Shown here piece after piece: positions 9,940 through 18,631 of a stretch of DNA of 64,000 nt. Source of the DNA: Tengunoibacter tsumagoiensis. GTDB lineage: Bacteria; Chloroflexota; Ktedonobacteria; Ktedonobacterales; Ktedonobacteraceae. The notes beneath the pieces are model-generated. The model was not told the origin of the DNA. It made no database searches and saw nothing but the letters and a program-made list of their open reading frames with translations. The DNA is taken from NCBI RefSeq assembly GCF_003967535.1, contig NZ_BIFR01000002.1, forward strand, positions 1,860,001 through 1,924,000, in the 5' to 3' direction. The stretch's first letter is position 1. Each line of letters opens with the position of its first letter. The position numbers and the translations under genes are program-made.

Positions 9940-10917
9940 TCAAACAATCTTCTCTGAGAACATGGTTGCCTGAGTAGCCTTATCCATGATGGAAAATTGA
10001 GATCGAATGCGCGTCCGCCATGTTTCATAGGCAGTCTCATCATGTGGAAGATCTTTCAGACTGTTGTCCGCCAGATCAACCATCTCTTGCACATCCGCAT
10101 GACAGATACGCTGGCAGGCCAGTCTAGTATAGTCCAATACATTGCCCGCCTTGTAACGCGCTGTGACTGCAAAAACGGTCCCCTGGGCAAGATGTGGATA
10201 CCAGGGCCCAGACTGCTGAATGACAGCAGATAAGGCGTGTTCATCAATTCCCCCGGCATAAGCACAGGCCAGACCAATGCCACTCCATAAATCCGGTTGA
10301 CGATCCAGCGGAAACGCCTGAATTGTCTGAGCAATTCGGGCAATATCTGCCCCTTTGACAAACCAGAGGCTTCTCCCTAAACCATGGTCAAAAGCACGCT
10401 GGGCATAGCCACGCAGGCGCAACGGGCGCTTCTGTTGCTGAAAAGAGCGCTTCCAGGCGAAAAAGCCTTGATGGAAGCCATAGCCATCAAGCGCTAACCA
10501 GCCCAATAAAGGGTCCATCTGCTTGAGAAAGCGAGAGGAGGGCTGTGGCAAAATTCCTAACGTCCATCCAGCACCGACATATAACATATACATATGAGCT
10601 GCCCCAGGCCCTTCCACAAATGAGCGAAGACGATGCTTCCAGGGAGTAAAATAGTCCAGAACCATCAAACCCATTGCCGCCCCTTCAAACGCAAATCCTC
10701 TCAGGTCCTCGGGGATCATCTGCAAACGGGGGACGAGCACAGCAAAACTCGCGTTATCAAGCGCTGCATTGTAGCCTTCGATAAACGTTCTCGCGCTCTT
10801 CTCCAGCTGCTCTTTGGCTTGAAGATCTCCCTTGATAAAACCTCGCCTGGAAAAATCTGCTTCCTGTGCAGAGATTCCAAAGCATAAACGTGGCAGAGAT
10901 TTACTCAATAAGGGCAT
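9940..10917 (-). CDS. unbL: UnbL-type enediyne protein (DUF1702 family)
   Basis: 325 residues, matching the length of DUF1702/UnbL proteins. It begins with a cluster of conserved aromatic and Gly-rich segments (FEGAAMGLMVLDYF, FVEGPGAAHMYMLYVGAGW, LALDGYGFHQGFFAW, GLGRSLWFVKGAD, WSGIGLACAYAGG) that I recognise from this family. UnbL is one of the five conserved enediyne-cassette proteins; it has no firmly established activity. It is the first gene of the minus-strand operon, with an AAGGA site seven bases before the ATG and a long leader (about 400 bases) back to promoter element A. It is followed 92 bases later by the PKS. Confidence 0.93.
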   Translation of the reverse strand: MPLLSKSLPRLCFGISAQEADFSRRGFIKGDLQAKEQLEKSARTFIEGYNAALDNASFAVLVPRLQMIPEDLRGFAFEGAAMGLMVLDYFTPWKHRLRSFVEGPGAAHMYMLYVGAGWTLGILPQPSSRFLKQMDPLLGWLALDGYGFHQGFFAWKRSFQQQKRPLRLRGYAQRAFDHGLGRSLWFVKGADIARIAQTIQAFPLDRQPDLWSGIGLACAYAGGIDEHALSAVIQQSGPWYPHLAQGTVFAVTARYKAGNVLDYTRLACQRICHADVQEMVDLADNSLKDLPHDETAYETWRTRIRSQFSIMDKATQATMFSEKIV

Positions 10918-11334
10918 AGCGAAATCCTTTCACTCAAGAAAGAAGTTTATTTCCTTCTTTCAACGAATTCTGGATGCAATCATCCATGACCAACAAACGC
11001 TTCCATTCTATCTCTGACCCATTCATTGTCTGCGAAAGTTCCGTGTCACATAAACAGTGTGACATTCTATAAGACAAGAAGAAGATTTTTAATTAAAAAA
11101 ACCATTTTAATTGCTATTACTATAACATTGCTTTTAAATATTTTCTTCTCATACATTGCTATATCTTAAAAACCTGCTACTGTCCACCAAGTATCTATCC
11201 ACTAAGCTTCCAGACACAAAATCCGCTTGCAATACGAAAAAATCGAGAAAATAGACTCCAGGTCGGGAAATACTCTTCTTTTAAAACACCTGGAACCAGA
11301 ACTAAAAAAAGGGAAGAAAAATAGGTCCGTTGAG

Positions 11335-11377
11335 AGTGTATACAATTCGGACAGAAAATTACTTCTTCTATCTTGCT
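11335..11377 (-). promoter_or_regulatory. Promoter element A, facing the enediyne PKS operon
   Basis: On the minus strand the 16-base box AGCAAGATAGAAGAAG (11377 to 11362) is followed after 21 bases by TACACT (11340 to 11335). It is one of eight near-identical arrangements in this window. Transcription from here would give a leader of roughly 400 bases before the UnbL start at 10917. Confidence 0.72.
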
Positions 11378-11612
11378 ATTTTTATCAGTCATTCTATCCA
11401 GATCTGCACCTTTTTTACAATTCAGAATGGTTGTTTCTATTTTTCAATTCCCGATGAAGGATGTTCCTTCCTTCATTGAAATACTCTTTGCTTCCTATTA
11501 TCCAAGTAATCATGTTGTTATTAAGAATTTATTAAAATATTTATAGCTCATCTAAAACCTCCATTCATCTCAGGCAGGATACGAGGATACTAAACAAATT
11601 GTGCCCAAAAAA

Positions 11613-11655
11613 AGCAATCTAGAAGAAGCATTTTGACAAACATAACTTGTACACT
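11613..11655 (+). promoter_or_regulatory. Promoter element B, facing the membrane-protein pair
   Basis: The box AGCAATCTAGAAGAAG (11613-11628) is followed after 21 bases by TACACT (11650-11655). It faces the gene starting at 11826 and is back to back with element A. The 10918-11825 stretch is otherwise AT-rich and shows no convincing gene. Confidence 0.72.
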
Positions 11656-11825
11656 TCAACTGTATGCTTTTTAGTGGTACTTATCATAAAAGGCATTATT
11701 ACACATTTACCAAACAAAAATGTTTAGAATCATGAATTATTCTCTATTCTCACATGCATGTACCCGCGCTTGAACAGAGCTGAGCGCGGTGCTTGATGCC
11801 TGAGTCAGGGAAGAAAAGAGGAAAG

Positions 11826-12791
11826 ATGAATACGAATGCATCTCAATCTCATCCAGTAGAGAAGGTATGGATTGAGGGCAACACACTACAGGAAACAACT
11901 GGTAGTGCTCGCTCTCTCACATCATGGTTGGCTGTCCTCGTGGCTGTGGTCATTGGTCTGGCTATTGCGGTTTTCTGGAGCCCGGTCATTGCGGACGATA
12001 CGATTGGCTTAAATATTGCCAATACGCTTGTAGGGACGACAGCAACAAAGGTTGACCTGGGAAATATGTTGTTTAGTCTGGCGTTTGCGGTTGTGGCTGG
12101 TCTGGCAACAACGTTTACAGCGTGCAATTGTGTTGTTTTCAGTTGCATTGCTCCACTGACCAATGAGACTGAGAAAAATCGTCTGGGAAAAGGACGGCTG
12201 CTCCTCTGGATGAGCCTGGGAGTAGTTGGTATTACTGCTATCTATGGTCTACTTGGTGCCTTGCTTGGGAAGCAGATGCCCAGTCTCTCGACTGGTACCA
12301 TTCATCTGGCGATAGGTGCAAACGTTCCCATACGGCTGCTTCAGTCGGCGACAGTCTTTGTGCTGCTTGGACTGGTCTTCCTGCTCTGGGGAATTTTTGC
12401 GCTTGGGATCGCTAAAAATCCTCTCCAACGCTGGACGCAGCAGAGGCCCTGGGCTGTGCCGCTCTTTCTAGGCATTATTGTTGGTTTCTTTACGGTTGGC
12501 CGACCATATGCGCTCTTTCATAAGCTCTTTCTGTATGCGTCCAGCACTGGCAACATCTTGCTGGCAGCATTACTGGTTGCCCTTCAGGGACTGGCAAATA
12601 TTGCGCTCATGGCTCTTATCTTCGTGGTGCTGACATATGGCGGACATGTCGAGCGCTGGCTACAGGCCAATCCACTCCGCGCACGTGTTCTAACCGGTAT
12701 TTCAATGATTGGTGGCGGCACATTTCTAATTATTTACTGGGGCGTGCGCTTACCAGCGAACTTTGGCATCGGTTGGTTTCCGCACTTTTAA
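11826..12791 (+). CDS. Polytopic membrane protein, possibly DsbD/CcdA-like
   Basis: About 321 residues with a short soluble N-terminus and roughly eight transmembrane helices (near residues 34-52, 78-98, 123-145, 170-195, 208-225, 236-258, 270-285 and 295-315). The second helix carries a Cys-containing motif TACNCVVFSCIAPL, with the Cys-x-x-Pro-like ending seen in CcdA/DsbD-type reductant transporters; this resemblance is weak and I do not claim the function. The ATG at 11826 follows AGAGGAAAG; the upstream TTG/ATG pair at 11793-11798 is an alternative. Promoter element B and the position beside the PKS operon suggest a role linked to the pathway, such as export or redox support. Confidence 0.6.
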   Translation: MNTNASQSHPVEKVWIEGNTLQETTGSARSLTSWLAVLVAVVIGLAIAVFWSPVIADDTIGLNIANTLVGTTATKVDLGNMLFSLAFAVVAGLATTFTACNCVVFSCIAPLTNETEKNRLGKGRLLLWMSLGVVGITAIYGLLGALLGKQMPSLSTGTIHLAIGANVPIRLLQSATVFVLLGLVFLLWGIFALGIAKNPLQRWTQQRPWAVPLFLGIIVGFFTVGRPYALFHKLFLYASSTGNILLAALLVALQGLANIALMALIFVVLTYGGHVERWLQANPLRARVLTGISMIGGGTFLIIYWGVRLPANFGIGWFPHF

Positions 12792-12879
12792 TCGACCTCA
12801 GAACAACACGTATGCACTTGTAACCATAGCTGTTGTGTATTCTTGTCTCTACTACTTGTCGCTACTAGAGGAGTAATGC

Positions 12880-13575
12880 ATGAATCGCCTTTTGTCTTCC
12901 TTTCTCCCAGGCAATGGACAGGGCCAGACGCCAAAAACGCTTTATTTCGCCTTACTGGTGGCCGCGTGTGTAATTTCAGCACTGCTGATTTTTGCCTTCT
13001 GGGTTGATGGCTGGTCGATCTGGATTTTAGGATTGTTAATTATTGTAGCCTGGCTGCCATTGATCTTCTCAGTTATGAGTACTATTTATCAGCAGCACCC
13101 ATGGCTCTCGCTGCTCTATCTGGTGGTGGTTGGTCAGGCTGCCCACATGATTGAACATCTTACCCAGGCGTTTGAAATTCATGTGCTGGGGTATGCAGGT
13201 CCAAAGGCCAATGGGATTATTGGCTTTCTGAACATTGAGTGGGTCCATCTGGTCTGGAATTCATGGGTACTGCTCCTGGTTGGGATACTCCTGATTGGCT
13301 ATCGGAAAAATGGCTGGCTCTGGTTCCTCTTTGCTTTTGCCATCTACCATGAGCTCGAACATATCTATATGGTGTATATGTATATGAAGACGGGACATCC
13401 TGGTAACCCTGGCTTTCTCGCTCATGGTGGCCTCTTTGCAGGTGGGCTCCCCATCACCCGTCCCGACCTTCACGCGATCTATGCAGTGCTGGAAGAGGCA
13501 ATGCTACTCATGATCTATGTCATGGAACAACGAAAAGTAAAGAAGGCAGCACAGTTCCAACTGGCTACGGCTTAA
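12880..13575 (+). CDS. Histidine-rich multipass membrane protein of unknown function
   Basis: 231 residues with about six hydrophobic helices. Within or at the ends of helices lie HMIEHLTQAFEIH, EWVHLVWN, YHELEHIYMVYMY and DLHAIYAVLEEA, an arrangement of His and Glu pairs that could bind metal in the membrane, as in some integral-membrane oxidases or hydroxylases. I do not recognise the family. An AGAGGAG ribosome site precedes the ATG by six bases. It follows the 11826 gene after 88 bases in the same direction and probably shares its transcript. Confidence 0.6.
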   Translation: MNRLLSSFLPGNGQGQTPKTLYFALLVAACVISALLIFAFWVDGWSIWILGLLIIVAWLPLIFSVMSTIYQQHPWLSLLYLVVVGQAAHMIEHLTQAFEIHVLGYAGPKANGIIGFLNIEWVHLVWNSWVLLLVGILLIGYRKNGWLWFLFAFAIYHELEHIYMVYMYMKTGHPGNPGFLAHGGLFAGGLPITRPDLHAIYAVLEEAMLLMIYVMEQRKVKKAAQFQLATA

Positions 13576-13694
13576 GATATTCCATGAGGCTGGAGAAGGT
13601 GATCTGGCACCTTACACATGAAGAGATAGAGGGTCATCAATTCTTGCACACGTGAAATGGAAGGATAGAGATCCTCAACGAAGAGGCCCACCAC

Positions 13695-13749
13695 GGCCAT
13701 CATGAATGATCGGCCCACACTTTATAAGCGATAAATCGCTTATAAAGTG
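13695..13749. repeat. Palindromic intergenic repeat, copy 1, with terminator-like hairpin
   Basis: The first part (13695-13715) is GGCCATCAT-GA-ATGAT-C-GGCC, a near-perfect palindrome. It is followed by a 15-bp perfect stem, CACTTTATAAGCGAT (13718-13732) and its complement (13735-13749), around AA. It sits between the convergent ends of the 12880 and 13796 genes and can serve as a two-way terminator. The same family occurs at 26085 and 36270-36567. Confidence 0.75.
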
Positions 13750-13795
13750 TTATTTAGCGCCTGACGGTATCAGGAATTACCAGGGTAAGTCTGAA

Positions 13796-14653
13796 TTACG
13801 TTGGATTAAATAATCGACCAAGTTGCAAAGCCAGTTGGAGATCGCCTGATGGCAGCATTCTCCCTTTGAGGATCGGCCAGGGCATACGGTCCTGCCCCAT
13901 CAGGAATGAGCTGAAGGCATGCGGATGAGGGGACCAGAGCGTGACGGTTGGGTGGTGGAAGTTTCCCTCTTTGGCAAAGGTCCCCACGGGCTGAATAAAG
14001 AGAGACCAGCGACCACCGCCTGGCCCGGCAATATGAAACTTTATGTGCGCCTGCAGGGTGCCCCCCCGCTCTGGCCAGTAGACAAGGGACATCAATTGAA
14101 AGAAACGGGCAAGTTGACGATGCATAAACTCAGATGAATACTGTTTCCAGAGCGGAGGCAGGCCAACCAGACGAGTGAGTTGATCCGCATGCAACATACC
14201 TGGATGCACAATCTGCATGTCTAAGAGCTCAGCAATGGTCAGAGAACGATTAAAAATCGGAAGAGCTACAGGCAAGGAGAGCTCGCTCACATCCAGGTGC
14301 TGTGTAATCTGCGCAGTCTTTTGTAAGGCTTGCAGAAAGCTCCCACTCAACACAGAGAGTGGGAGCTGGCTCCGCTTTGCAATCTCTTGCTCATTCAAAC
14401 GAGCAAGATCTGTCCGCGCCCGAAGGTTTGGCAAGCTAAACGTCTGCCCCTGAACGGTCTCTTCCAGAGCGTGCAGATAAATTTCTGCCGCAGCCGTAAT
14501 ATGGGCAACCGTCTGCATAAAAGTCCACTCTCCCGGTCGCACTGGCTTTGACTGCGGCAACTGTGCGACACAGACACGTTCAAAGAATGCCTCGAACAGA
14601 TCATGCATCGAGCAGAGATCGCTGCTTCTGTCAGCAATTGCGTAGCCTGTCAT
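13796..14653 (-). CDS. DinB/MDMPI-type N-terminal domain fused to SCP2-like domain
   Basis: 285 residues. The first ~130 residues look like a DinB/maleylpyruvate-isomerase-type four-helix bundle (PGEWTFMQTVAHITAAAEIY and a later LLDMQIVHPGMLHADQ), a fold that binds metal and often acts in thiol-dependent chemistry or detoxification. Residues ~170-280 look like an SCP2 sterol-carrier domain (KFHIAGPGGGRWSLFIQ, then VTLWSPHPHAFSSFLMG). The start has a GGGGGAG ribosome site. It is next to the P450 at 14695-15864, 41 bases away on the same strand. Confidence 0.65.
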   Translation of the reverse strand: MTGYAIADRSSDLCSMHDLFEAFFERVCVAQLPQSKPVRPGEWTFMQTVAHITAAAEIYLHALEETVQGQTFSLPNLRARTDLARLNEQEIAKRSQLPLSVLSGSFLQALQKTAQITQHLDVSELSLPVALPIFNRSLTIAELLDMQIVHPGMLHADQLTRLVGLPPLWKQYSSEFMHRQLARFFQLMSLVYWPERGGTLQAHIKFHIAGPGGGRWSLFIQPVGTFAKEGNFHHPTVTLWSPHPHAFSSFLMGQDRMPWPILKGRMLPSGDLQLALQLGRLFNPT

Positions 14654-14694
14654 ATGCTCCCCCTGTTTGTCTGCATCATACCATCAATGTGACA

Positions 14695-15864
14695 CTACAC
14701 CGTAAATTTAATCGGCGCTTGCTTCACAGAGAAGAGGAGCGGGCTATCCAGACGGACCAGGGGCTCAGAGTAATCAATTTCAATATTCTTGAGATGCTGA
14801 AAGAGGAGGTTCAGCGCGATTTCACCCTCCAGACGTGCTAAAGGGGCGCCAATACAGAAGTGGATTCCAAAGCCAAAGGTCAGGTGGCGATTGGGTGAAC
14901 GGCGAATATCAAACACATCTGGTTGCTCAAACTGCTCAGGATCACGATTGGCCGCAGAGATCCATGGGATGACAAGCGATCCTTTGGGAACGACCTGTCC
15001 GTCGAATTGCGTCTCCTGGAGTGTCACACGTGGAATCGATGAGACCACCGGGGAGAAGAAGCGCATCACTTCATCAAAGGCACCCTGGATCAGTTCTGGA
15101 TGAGCTCGCAGGGTTGGCTGGAGATCAGGAAAGACTTCACATGCCAGAATCGTATTGATCAGAAGCGGTCCGGGAGCCTGCCCGGCCACAATCATAAACA
15201 TACATGTGCCAATTAATTCCTGAATTGATAAGCGATCTTCCTTGCTCGTATCATGTAAAAGATCGCTGATCATATCCTCTTGTGGCCGACGCTGACGCTC
15301 TTCTACCAGAGCTTCAAAATACTTAATTAATGTCACGGTCGCGCGAGCCGATTCAGGCGTCATAAAATTCATGTACTCAAAACTGAGCGTCATAAATTGC
15401 CGATAATCCTGTTCAGGGACCCCCAGAATCTTCGCCACAATAATGGCCGGCCAGGGATTTGAAAAGTCCGCAATGAGATCCATCCGGCCCTGATCCTTCA
15501 CCTTTAAGATCAGGCTCTCGACCGTTGCAGCGATGGTTGGCTCCAGGCCAGTTGTGCGCGCCGTAAAAGACGGAAAGCTCAATTTACGCAGGCGCGTGTG
15601 GTTGGGCGGATTTTGATTCCCCATGCTGACGTTAACCGGATCTGGCATGCCATCAACAGGTGGAAAGGCGATCTCACGTGCCGTTGAAAACGTTTTATAA
15701 TCAGAAAATATGCGCTGCACATCTTTATAGCGAAATACATTCCAGACATTCATAGTTGTATCAAAATAGGCTGGTCGGATCGCCGTTGGCGAAAAGCCCG
15801 GATAGGGAGAAAAAAGCTGCTCAAAATATGCTGGATCCATCAGTGGTGTCTGTCGAGTGGCCAT
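14695..15864 (-). CDS. Cytochrome P450 with atypical I-helix
   Basis: 389 residues, soluble bacterial class-I P450 size. The haem-binding loop is FGFGIHFCIGAPLARLEGE (Cys near residue 336) and the ExxR pair is in FDEVMRFFSPV. The I-helix, which normally reads AGxDT or AGxET, is VAGQAPGPLLI here, so the acid-alcohol pair used for proton delivery is absent. This could mean substrate-assisted oxygen activation, a non-hydroxylating reaction or loss of activity. An AGGAG site precedes the ATG. It probably forms a unit with the DinB/SCP2 gene and may tailor the product of this cluster. Confidence 0.93.
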   Translation of the reverse strand: MATRQTPLMDPAYFEQLFSPYPGFSPTAIRPAYFDTTMNVWNVFRYKDVQRIFSDYKTFSTAREIAFPPVDGMPDPVNVSMGNQNPPNHTRLRKLSFPSFTARTTGLEPTIAATVESLILKVKDQGRMDLIADFSNPWPAIIVAKILGVPEQDYRQFMTLSFEYMNFMTPESARATVTLIKYFEALVEERQRRPQEDMISDLLHDTSKEDRLSIQELIGTCMFMIVAGQAPGPLLINTILACEVFPDLQPTLRAHPELIQGAFDEVMRFFSPVVSSIPRVTLQETQFDGQVVPKGSLVIPWISAANRDPEQFEQPDVFDIRRSPNRHLTFGFGIHFCIGAPLARLEGEIALNLLFQHLKNIEIDYSEPLVRLDSPLLFSVKQAPIKFTV

Positions 15865-15936
15865 TCATCGCTCCTTTTACTCTTTACTTGCTCATTCATA
15901 CATGTATCATCATCTTTTATCCTTCAAATGCCACGT

Positions 15937-16449
15937 TTACCCGATATGCTCACTTCTGATGAGCTTGTATGACCATGAAAGATGTTCCAGAGCCGTCTCT
16001 ACAGCGGCTGAAAAGGTGCTTTCGACACCACTCGCATCAATGCACTTCCACACATATTCCCCATTGTCACGCCGCATAATCGCAATTGGCACCGGGAGAG
16101 TCCGTAAAAACGCGATAAGCGCCTCTTCTGAGAGAAGATTCCCTGTGGTAGGAGTGGGTGGAACGACCTCCGAAACGTCAGGAGCAGTCTCCCGCGTTCG
16201 TGGCAGAACCTCCCAGGAGACCACACCACGAATCTTGCCAATGATATTGAGTCCCAGGCGATCCAGAATAGTCGCGTCATTTTCATAATATTCGATATCA
16301 GTAAAAATCAGCAGATGGCCAACCTTCTCGCTCCCTTCTGCTTCAGCAATCTCTACGCGATGACCGACGGCCCAGGACAGCATGGTGGCAGTCGCTTCAA
16401 GCTGTTCAGATAAGCACCACACCTTGATTGTTGCAGATTGTGTTGTCAT
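15937..16449 (-). CDS. Hypothetical protein, 170 residues
   Basis: I do not recognise the family. Residues 1-70 are alpha/beta in character (ATIKVWCLSEQLEATATML, then HLLIFTDIEYYE), a proline- and threonine-rich linker spans ~85-110 (VSEVVPPTPTTGN), and a second small domain follows (EEALIAFLRTLPVPIAIMRR ... WSYKLIR). No signal peptide or membrane helix is seen. It lies between the P450 and the 16567 gene on the same strand, with 72 and 117 bases on either side, so it may be part of their transcript. Confidence 0.55.
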   Translation of the reverse strand: MTTQSATIKVWCLSEQLEATATMLSWAVGHRVEIAEAEGSEKVGHLLIFTDIEYYENDATILDRLGLNIIGKIRGVVSWEVLPRTRETAPDVSEVVPPTPTTGNLLSEEALIAFLRTLPVPIAIMRRDNGEYVWKCIDASGVESTFSAAVETALEHLSWSYKLIRSEHIG

Positions 16450-16566
16450 ACGTCTCCAACCCTCTCATGAAAAGGTTGCCCTTAGATCAAATAGTCTGGA
16501 CAAATGCAAAAGAGCATACCCTCCCACCTGAGAGCAGGAGGAAAGGTATGCCGCAGGATCAGATGC

Positions 16567-17166
16567 CTATTTGTCCAGCCAGGCACCGATGTGTGTTTTC
16601 ACACGATGCAGGATAGCAATAGGAGCGCCATCAGGATCAATGGTGCTGTACAGAGGAATATTGACATAACCGGTGCCACCACCCTGTCCAATTGGGGGAA
16701 CGTGCGTGATGGTGTGCTCGAGGACGATCTGCTCTTTGTTGAAAACAGTGACGCCCAGGTCCAGCAGGTCAAACTTCATGTACCCGTACATCTGGCACAT
16801 TTTTGGAGAATTTGGAGCATCATAGGTGGTGCCAGTGCGAACCTGACCAGCAGAGATGCCCATCTCAGCATTGGTGCTTACATGAACGCGGCCAACGAGC
16901 TTGCTGGTGCCGTTCACGTTCAGATCGCGCATGGTGATGTCGATAGAAGCCTCAGCCCAGTCAGCGGAAGTAGGATTAGCGCGCTCGATGGTGTAAGAAC
17001 CATGGAACTCGATCGTCTCTTCGCCTTTGCCGATAACTTCGATGGTGTCCCAGGTGATGAAGCTGAGAGCATCAACGCCACCTTCTGGCATCGTGAACAA
17101 CTGTAAATCGGAGAGTGCCTTAGGATTTGGAACGAGTGTCTTGCTGACGTTCTGCTGCTCGATCAT
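16567..17166 (-). CDS. Hypothetical beta-rich protein (DUF6073-like)
   Basis: About 199 residues, starting at the ATG that follows GGAGGAA at 17166 (MIEQQNVSKTLVPN). It is beta-rich with no signal peptide. Segments such as WDTIEVIGKGEETIEFHGSY, ASIDITMRDLNVNGTSKL and MYGYMKFDLLDLGVTVFNKE recall proteins annotated as DUF6073, though I am only moderately sure. The C-terminus, VNIPLYSTIDPDGAPIAILH, resembles a conserved closing motif of that group. Promoter element C directly faces this gene, which puts it in the pathway regulon and makes a role in binding or handling the product a fair guess. Confidence 0.6.
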   Translation of the reverse strand: MIEQQNVSKTLVPNPKALSDLQLFTMPEGGVDALSFITWDTIEVIGKGEETIEFHGSYTIERANPTSADWAEASIDITMRDLNVNGTSKLVGRVHVSTNAEMGISAGQVRTGTTYDAPNSPKMCQMYGYMKFDLLDLGVTVFNKEQIVLEHTITHVPPIGQGGGTGYVNIPLYSTIDPDGAPIAILHRVKTHIGAWLDK

Positions 17167-17298
17167 GAGTTTCCTCCAGATAGTTGCTAAACTCTTTAAA
17201 GCATTCGGTGAGCTTTGATAGCAGTAAAAACGCTCCGTGGTTCCTCCGCAGCATTTATCACTTGAGATTTGCAATCCCTGCTTCCTGCTCACAGTGAT

Positions 17299-17340
17299 AC
17301 TATACGTTATCTTTACCTTCGACGCTTCTTGTGACTTGCT
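17299..17340 (-). promoter_or_regulatory. Promoter element C, facing the DUF6073-like gene
   Basis: On the minus strand AGCAAGTCACAAGAAG (17340 to 17325) is followed after 20 bases by TATAGT (17304 to 17299). This is the most divergent of the eight boxes (ACAAGAAG instead of GAAGAAG), but the spacing is exact. It faces the gene starting at 17166. Confidence 0.6.
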
Positions 17341-17404
17341 TTGTTTTCATTTTAAACAATGTTTTCAACAATTCCTCTCACAAACAGCCAGTCTCGCTAA
17401 AAAA

Positions 17405-17447
17405 AGCAAGAGAGAAGAAGAAAAATGTGAAAGGAAGGCGGTACACT
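17405..17447 (+). promoter_or_regulatory. Promoter element D, facing the aminopeptidase/P450/AhpD operon
   Basis: The box AGCAAGAGAGAAGAAG (17405-17420) is followed after 21 bases by TACACT (17442-17447). Transcription would begin near 17454, which argues for the aminopeptidase start at 17508 rather than the ATG at 17460. Confidence 0.7.
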
Positions 17448-17507
17448 TGCAAGGTGTGAATGGAAGAATTCTCGTTCACAGGTACATCTCTATTGCCAAA
17501 GGAGATA

Positions 17508-18629
17508 ATGGTGGCAGATCCACGTTTACGGCGGATGGCTCAAGTCTTACTCCAATACTCTTTGGGGCTCAAATCCGGCGAGAGGGTGGGCATTCGCGCT
17601 GAACCAGTTGCCTCTCCCCTCATTCGAGAACTTGTTCGTGAGGCGCTCCATATCGGAGCGTATCCCGAGCTGTATATCGAGATCCCTGGCGTCAAAGAGC
17701 TGTTGCTCAAAGAAGGCTCCGATGCTCAACTGCACTATATTCCCGATGGGTTCCGGCTCCGCTCAGAAGTCTATGAGACAGCGCTGGATATTCTCTCTCA
17801 GGAAAACACAAAAGAATTGATGGGGATTGATCCAGCACGTATAGCCCTTCACAATCAGGCCCAAAAAAATGTCTTCCAGACGATACGTTCGCGAAGCAGT
17901 GAGGGGGTGCTGCGCCGCTCGATCCTTCTCTATCCAACCAATGCCTATGCTCAGGATGCCGATATGTCGCTCAGCGATTTTGAAGATTTCCTGTATCATG
18001 CATGCTTTCTTGATGAGGAACAACCAATTCTCCATTGGCAAAAACTCTCACAACAACAGGATCGGCTGACGAGCTGGCTTCAGGGAAAACGCACAGTCCA
18101 GATCGTTGGGAAAGATATTGACCTGACATTCTCCGTTGAAGGTCGTAGCTTCATGAGCGATGATGGACGCTACAATTTCCCGGGTGGCGAGATCTTTACC
18201 AGTCCCGTGGAAAATTCGGTGAATGGCTCTATCCGCTTTAGCTTTCCTGCTTCTTACGCCGGTCGCTCAGTTGATGATGTACGGCTGCGTCTTGTCGATG
18301 GCGTCGTCGTGGAGGCACAGGCTGGTCAGGGGCAAGAGTATCTTGAAAAAATGCTGGCTCTGGATGAAGGTGCCCGCCGCTTCGGCGAATTTGCCTTTGG
18401 GAATAATCCTAATATTCAGCGCTGCATCAAAAATGTTCTGTTTGATGAGAAAATGGCTGGTACGATCCACTTTGCACTGGGAGCCAGTTTCTCGGTGACC
18501 GGCGGCAAAAATCAGTCCATCTTACACTGGGATATGGTCTATGATCTACGGCATGGCTGTGACATCTACTTTGACGGCGAACTATTCTGTAAAGATGGTC
18601 GCTTCACTACCAATATGATAGAAGGATAA
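17508..18629 (+). CDS. M29-family (AmpS/PepS-type) aminopeptidase
   Basis: About 373 residues. The start MVADPRLRRMAQVLLQYSLG is typical of M29 dimetal aminopeptidases, as are GERVGIRAEP, REALHIGAYPELY and the metal-site segments FPGGEIFTSPVENSVNG, FGNNPNI and HFALGASF. The family removes N-terminal amino acids. The upstream ATG at 17460 would lie almost at the predicted transcription start; the ATG at 17508 has AAAGGAG close before it. It is the first gene of an operon with a P450 (two-base gap), the AhpD-like selenoprotein candidate and a UbiB kinase. In a cluster with a Leu-Val NRPS it could trim a peptide group or protect the cell; this is inference. Confidence 0.88.
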   Translation: MVADPRLRRMAQVLLQYSLGLKSGERVGIRAEPVASPLIRELVREALHIGAYPELYIEIPGVKELLLKEGSDAQLHYIPDGFRLRSEVYETALDILSQENTKELMGIDPARIALHNQAQKNVFQTIRSRSSEGVLRRSILLYPTNAYAQDADMSLSDFEDFLYHACFLDEEQPILHWQKLSQQQDRLTSWLQGKRTVQIVGKDIDLTFSVEGRSFMSDDGRYNFPGGEIFTSPVENSVNGSIRFSFPASYAGRSVDDVRLRLVDGVVVEAQAGQGQEYLEKMLALDEGARRFGEFAFGNNPNIQRCIKNVLFDEKMAGTIHFALGASFSVTGGKNQSILHWDMVYDLRHGCDIYFDGELFCKDGRFTTNMIEG

Positions 18630-18631
18630 GC

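Noticed and set aside
11070-11100. Ninth copy of the regulon box (AAGACAAGAAGAAG)
   Set aside because: No -10-like hexamer lies 20 or 21 bases downstream and the GCAA part is missing.
11195-11457. Small open stretches on both strands in the 10.9-11.8 kb gap
   Set aside because: AT-rich, overlapping, no ribosome sites; they overlap promoter element A.
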